This document shows, piece after piece, positions 60,487 to 64,000 of a stretch of 64,000 nucleotides of DNA. The DNA lies in contig NZ_JAAMQM010000014.1 of NCBI RefSeq assembly GCF_013523055.1, forward strand, positions 119,366 through 183,365, given 5' to 3'. Source of the stretch: Pseudomonas capeferrum (GTDB lineage Bacteria > Pseudomonadota > Gammaproteobacteria > Pseudomonadales > Pseudomonadaceae). A program made the position numbers and the translations under genes. The first letter of the stretch is position 1. Each line of letters starts with the position of its first letter. The notes beneath the pieces are model-generated. The model saw only the letters and a list, made by a program, of their open reading frames with translations. It was not told the DNA's origin and made no database searches.

Positions 60487-61362
60487 TCAGGCGAACAACT
60501 GGGTACACAGGTCACGACTGGCCGCGAGCAGGATCGGCAGGAAACGCTGTTCCAGCTCACCTCGGCTGACCCGTCCGACATGAGTGCTCACATTGAGCGC
60601 CGCCAGCACTTGGCCCGACGCGTCATAGACAGGCACCGCGATGGACCGCAGTCCTTGCTCGAGTTCCTGGTCGACCACGCACCAGCCTTGCTCGCGCACT
60701 TGCTGGATACAGGCAAGCAACGCCACGGGCTCGTGCAACGTACGACTGGTCCGTGGTTTCAGGTCGGCTCGATCCAGATACTCATGAAGACTGGCGTCAT
60801 CGAGGGCGGCGAGCAGGATCCGTCCCATGGACGTGCAGTAGGCCGGTAGCCGTCCCCCGACGGACAGGTCGACCGAGATCAGCCGCTCGACCGTTGCCGA
60901 ACGCGCTATATAAAGGATGTCATCGCCTTCCAAGGTCGCCATGTTGGCCGCCTCATGCAATTGATCGCTGATCCGGTCAAGGTAGGGCTGCGACGAGATG
61001 GCCAAAGGCGTTGACGAGAGATAGGCGTGGCCCAGGGTCAGCACCTTCGGCAACAAGGAGTACGTACGACCATTGGTCGTCGCATAGCCCAGCTTCATCA
61101 ACGTATGCAGACAACGTCGCACCGCTGCCCGAGGGATTTCGGTGCGATGACTGATCTGGGCGATGGTCAGGTGGCGCTTGCGTTCCTGAAAGGCCTGGAT
61201 GACCGCCAGCCCGCGTGCGAGCGAGGTCATGAAATCCGGGTCTCCGGTAAACGCCTGGATGCGCTTTGCCGGGGACGCCACGATCGGCGGCGCCAGCCCG
61301 GCAAAACCCGAGCGCTCGGGCTCAGCGGATTCGGGTTCCTTGTGTAGTGTTTCGTCGTTCAT
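60487..61362 (-). CDS. pcaR: IclR-family activator PcaR
   Basis: The 291-residue regulator has an N-terminal winged helix-turn-helix (LTIAQISHRTEIPRAAVRRC, about residues 60-80) and a C-terminal IclR effector domain (LRSIAVPVYDASGQVLAALN). In P. putida PcaR with beta-ketoadipate activates pcaIJ, pcaF, pcaBDC and pcaK and controls itself. The matching boxes before pcaR, pcaK and pcaI here support the same circuit. It is the first pca gene and reads away from the candidate small RNA. Confidence 0.95.
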   Translation of the reverse strand: MNDETLHKEPESAEPERSGFAGLAPPIVASPAKRIQAFTGDPDFMTSLARGLAVIQAFQERKRHLTIAQISHRTEIPRAAVRRCLHTLMKLGYATTNGRTYSLLPKVLTLGHAYLSSTPLAISSQPYLDRISDQLHEAANMATLEGDDILYIARSATVERLISVDLSVGGRLPAYCTSMGRILLAALDDASLHEYLDRADLKPRTSRTLHEPVALLACIQQVREQGWCVVDQELEQGLRSIAVPVYDASGQVLAALNVSTHVGRVSRGELEQRFLPILLAASRDLCTQLFA

Positions 61363-61385
61363 GGATCACCTCAAGACAGTCACTT

Positions 61386-61419
61386 GTGCGATTATCGAAC
61401 TAACGGCCGATAATCGCAA
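61386..61419 (-). promoter_or_regulatory. Tandem PcaR boxes upstream of pcaR
   Basis: GTGCGATTATCGAAC (61386-61400) is the exact reverse complement of the PcaR box GTTCGATAATCGCAC. A second near copy, GCCGATAATCGCAAT, is at about 61406-61420. Their centres are 19 bases apart, as at pcaI. They lie 24-58 bases before the pcaR start codon, consistent with autoregulation. Confidence 0.88.
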
Positions 61420-61547
61420 TTGACCGATCGCACATTTGCTTATACCTTTCTCCTGCCACATGTGGCTTCTTTGGAGAGACTGGTCAGGTACCCACCGTAG
61501 AAGTCCCTAGGTACGGCCTTGCGAACCAGCGAGGCCGTTTTAATTTC
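61420..61547 (+). ncRNA. Candidate intergenic small RNA with its own terminator
   Basis: A strong plus-strand terminator, ACGGCCTTGC (61513-61522) paired with GCGAGGCCGT (61529-61538) and followed by TTTTAATTT, has no protein gene in front of it. Upstream are TTGACC (61420-61425) and TATACC (61441-61446), a -35/-10 pair with a short 15-base spacer. The transcript of roughly 95 bases would contain the palindrome CCACATGTGG (61457-61466) and a GTACC/GGTAC pairing. The -35 element abuts the PcaR boxes, so PcaR could affect it. This is a prediction only. Confidence 0.5.
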
Positions 61548-61918
61548 CTTCCGCAGATAGTGAATTTTCACACCCGGTCACTCTCAAACAGTTTAGTTAC
61601 CGCAGCTGTGAATGCGCTTGTATCAAGACGAACTTCACAGTTCTACCTCGGCAAACTGAAACAGGCGATAGCCAGGCATAAAGCGATTGCTATACTCGTA
61701 CTTGCTGGCTCGCACTTGATAGTGATGCATGGATCCAATGTCTATCCCTGCGGGCTGCGATTTCAGCTTCATGCGAGCCGCTGAAGTCTATCGGTCGTAT
61801 CCGAAACATACTGCTCGATTCGAACTGTTGCCACGACAGACCCATCGTCTGGTTGTGTAGCCGTATGCATTCATGTGCGTACCGATACCAGACCAAACTT
61901 CGACTGACAGGTATTACT
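61548..61918 (+). other. Low-GC non-coding region before the small ORF
   Basis: About 370 bases are of lower GC than the surroundings. A 74-codon open frame (61560-61784) lacks a ribosome-binding site and Pseudomonas-like codon use, so I do not call it. No promoter or repeat could be assigned. Confidence 0.4.
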
Positions 61919-62119
61919 GTGACGAAAGAAGAACTGCGCGCTGAACTGGAGCGCCAGGCTGAACGTTACAAAGACGTTTACGGTGGCGAAGTGACCACAT
62001 ACGCCGCCCAGCCCGACCCTGAACGCAAACCTTGGCGTAAACGCGCCAGCATTCTCGATCAGGCTTTCACTCAGGAACTCGAAAAGATGGAGAAGGACCT
62101 GCACAGCGAGAAGCTTTGA
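61919..62119 (+). CDS. Small charged hypothetical protein
   Basis: This frame encodes 66 residues from GTG at 61919 with AGG 10 bases upstream. It begins TKEELRAELERQAERYKDVYG and ends FTQELEKMEKDLHSEKL. It is strongly helical and charged, with no membrane segment and no family I recognise. The third-position GC and amino-acid use look real, unlike shadow frames. It precedes pit by about 270 bases and may be an independent unit. Confidence 0.6.
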   Translation: MTKEELRAELERQAERYKDVYGGEVTTYAAQPDPERKPWRKRASILDQAFTQELEKMEKDLHSEKL

Positions 62120-62387
62120 GGCTGCGGGAGGAGGCGCCAGCTGTTGATGAAATGGAAATACACAAATTTCATACAGTCGTTTGAAAAGCGTAAAAATCGT
62201 TATTTTTGGATCAAGCCTGCACGATCGCGTATTTTCTCTGATTCTGGCGGATTTTACTTTTGGAAGCTCGGCCCACCGTCCCCTCGCATACTCGTCCATC
62301 TCGCGCCACCCGTCAGCAGCGGGTGCATCGATTGCCATGGTTTTCTGGCATAATCGCGCCCCCTTATGACCGGGTCAGAAAACCTTC

Positions 62388-63860
62388 ATGATCGATTTAT
62401 TCAGCGGACTGGATGCCTGGGTGGTCGTGAGCCTTTTGCTCGCCTTGACCTTCGTCCTTGCATTCGAGTTCATCAATGGCTTTCATGACACCGCGAACGC
62501 GGTAGCTACAGTCATCTATACCAAAGCCATGCCGCCGCACCTGGCCGTGTTCTTCTCCGGGGTGTTCAATTTCCTGGGAGTGCTGCTCGGTGGTGTCGGG
62601 GTGGCTTATGCCATCGTCCACCTGCTGCCGGTCGAACTGCTGATCAATGTGAATACCGGGCATGGCCTGGCCATGGTCTTCTCCCTGCTGGCGGCCGCCA
62701 TCACCTGGAACCTGGGTACCTGGTATTTCGGGATCCCGGCATCGAGCTCGCACACCCTGATCGGATCGATCCTCGGCGTCGGCCTGGCCAATGCCCTGAT
62801 CAACGACATTCCGCTGGGCGACGGGGTCAATTGGCAGAAAGCGATCGATATCGCCATGTCCCTGGTGTTCTCGCCCATGGCGGGCTTCGCCGTGGCGGCA
62901 TTGGTGCTGCTCGGCCTGAAGTGGTGGCGCCCGCTGTCGAAGATGCACAAGACGCCGGAACAGCGCCGCAAGCTCGACGACAAGAAGCACCCACCGTTCT
63001 GGAACCGCCTGGTACTGGTGATTTCGGCGATGGGCGTCAGCTTCGTGCATGGCTCCAACGATGGCCAGAAAGGCATCGGTCTGATCATGCTGGTACTGAT
63101 CGGTATCGTCCCGGCGCAGTTCGTCCTCGACCTGAGCAGCACCACCTACCAGATCGAGCGCACCCGCGACGCGACCTTGCACTTGAGCCAGTTCTACCAG
63201 CGCAACGAAGCCACGCTCGGCGAATTCCTGGCGCTTGGCAAAGCCCAGCCGGGCGATCTGCCGGAGCAGTTCAGCTGCAACGCCCAGCAGACCGAGCCGA
63301 CCATCGCGGCCCTGCAGAAATCGCTCAGGGGTGTTGTCGACTATCACAAGCTGCCTTCGGAAACGCGTGTCGAAGTCCGTCGCTACCTGCTCTGCCTGGA
63401 TGACACGGCGAAGAAGGTCGGCAAGCTGGCAGGCCTGGACGCCCGTGAAAAGGCTGACCTGGATAAGCTGCGCAAGGACCTCACCGCCACGACCGAATAC
63501 GCGCCTTTCTGGGTGATCCTGGCGGTCGCGCTGGCCCTCGGCCTGGGTACCATGGTGGGCTGGAAGCGCGTCGTCCTGACCATCGGCGAGAAGATCGGCA
63601 AGCAAGGCATGACCTACGCTCAAGGGATGTCGGCGCAGATCACCGCGGCGTGCGCCATCGGCATGGCGAACATCTTCAGCTTGCCGGTCTCGACCACCCA
63701 CGTCCTGTCTTCCGGTGTCGCCGGTACCATGGTGGCCAACAAGAGCGGTCTGCAGGGCGGTACCGTCAAGACCATCCTGCTCGCCTGGGTCCTGACGCTG
63801 CCCGCGTCGATGGGCCTGGCTGCCGGCTTGTTCTGGCTGGCTTCCACGGTCATTGGCTGA
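62388..63860 (+). CDS. pit: Low-affinity inorganic phosphate transporter Pit
   Basis: This 490-residue membrane protein of the PiT family has the duplicated signature: LAFEFINGFHDTANAVATVIYT near residue 25-45 and, in the second half, MANIFSLPVSTTHVLSSGVAG, with SFVHGSNDGQKGIGLIMLVL between. A soluble loop separates the two helix groups (residues about 245-370). It imports metal-phosphate with protons. No pho box was recognised upstream. The start ATG at 62388 follows CAGAAAACC and gives the expected first helix. Confidence 0.93.
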   Translation: MIDLFSGLDAWVVVSLLLALTFVLAFEFINGFHDTANAVATVIYTKAMPPHLAVFFSGVFNFLGVLLGGVGVAYAIVHLLPVELLINVNTGHGLAMVFSLLAAAITWNLGTWYFGIPASSSHTLIGSILGVGLANALINDIPLGDGVNWQKAIDIAMSLVFSPMAGFAVAALVLLGLKWWRPLSKMHKTPEQRRKLDDKKHPPFWNRLVLVISAMGVSFVHGSNDGQKGIGLIMLVLIGIVPAQFVLDLSSTTYQIERTRDATLHLSQFYQRNEATLGEFLALGKAQPGDLPEQFSCNAQQTEPTIAALQKSLRGVVDYHKLPSETRVEVRRYLLCLDDTAKKVGKLAGLDAREKADLDKLRKDLTATTEYAPFWVILAVALALGLGTMVGWKRVVLTIGEKIGKQGMTYAQGMSAQITAACAIGMANIFSLPVSTTHVLSSGVAGTMVANKSGLQGGTVKTILLAWVLTLPASMGLAAGLFWLASTVIG

Positions 63861-63896
63861 GTTGTCGCTCCTACCTGAAAAGGCGCCTTCGGGCTA

Positions 63897-63963
63897 ATGC
63901 TGGTCAGTTAAGGCCAATGGGGCTGCTTCGCACCCCTTCGCGGGCAAGCCCGCTCCCACAAGA
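63897..63963. repeat. TTAAGGCCAATGGGGCT unit followed by a REP
   Basis: ATGCTGGTCAGTTAAGGCCA to 63924 is the second copy of the 28-base unit seen at 51042-51069. Immediately after it, 63930-63963 (CCTTCGCGGGCAAGCCCGCT within) is a standard P. putida REP with core GCGGGCAAGCCCGC. It lies 37 bases after the pit stop codon and may also act as a transcript end. Confidence 0.85.
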
Positions 63964-64000
63964 AGTGCGCAGCTTCTGAATTCAGCGCTCAACTTGTGGG

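Noticed and set aside
61560..61784. 74-codon frame upstream of the small charged protein
   Set aside because: No ribosome-binding site, atypical codon use, and no recognisable family.
1..64000. Search for CRISPR arrays, prophage modules, integrases, rRNA genes or conjugation genes
   Set aside because: No regularly spaced repeats, no integrase, terminase or capsid frames, no rRNA, and no conjugation functions were recognised in the window.

Overview
The window is high-GC, gene-dense DNA from a Pseudomonas of the P. putida group. The evidence is the content and order of genes: tctDE-opdH-tctCBA, ung, phaG, bglX-dctBD, ttgR-ttgABC and the pca supraoperon. From memory, this order matches the region of P. 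putida KT2440 around PP_1373 to PP_1420 in reverse. P. putida-type REP sequences (core resembling GCGGGnnAAnCCCGC) also occur. No prophage, CRISPR array or integrative element is visible.

Layout. (1) 1-8260: the end of an HDOD protein, then a tricarboxylate uptake locus (two-component system TctDE, divergent porin OpdH, TctC, TctB, TctA, and an AbrB-type membrane protein). (2) 8264-14743: ung, an enoyl-CoA hydratase/hydrolase, a small lipoprotein, a diguanylate cyclase with a CWC-type protein, RsuA, PhaG and tRNA-Gly(CCC). (3) 14744-24500: an accessory-like stretch with a RelE-type toxin whose antitoxin gene is broken, a BCCT transporter, a DUF294/exonuclease pair, a REP doublet inside a longer inverted repeat, NhaA, and the scar of an iron-uptake locus (ECF sigma N-terminus fused to the end of a TonB receptor, followed by an intact esterase). 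(4) 24501-33175: glycerophosphodiesterase, a DUF4917/SIR2-like protein, an IS256 remnant, a methyltransferase, the LemA/TPM operon and BglX. (5) 33231-37854: DctBD, two DctD-like upstream sites, a sigma-54 promoter and an MFS organic-acid permease. (6) 37855-41035: a secreted mini-protein with three AEDGFDRT repeats, a flavin reductase, an AraC fragment and oxaloacetate decarboxylase. (7) 41374-51761: an MFS drug exporter, TtgR and TtgABC with the TtgR operator, an OprD-family porin and an Mpo1-like protein. (8) 51787-61362: the whole lower beta-ketoadipate pathway (pcaR, pcaK, pcaIJ, pcaF, pcaT, pcaB, pcaD, pcaC), with PcaR boxes before pcaR, pcaK and pcaI. (9) 61401-64000: a candidate small RNA, a short conserved-looking ORF, the Pit phosphate transporter and a REP.

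How the genes work together. Much of the window concerns organic and aromatic acid uptake and catabolism. TctDE/OpdH/TctCBA handles tricarboxylates. DctBD with sigma-54 drives an MFS permease. The pca genes convert protocatechuate-derived muconate to succinyl-CoA and acetyl-CoA. TtgABC and its neighbours handle solvents, antibiotics and plant phenolics. Signs of decay (RelB, AraC, ECF sigma/receptor, IS256) cluster near REP sequences and intergenic hairpins.

All calls come from reading the sequence. No database search was run, so locus comparisons with named strains are recollection.
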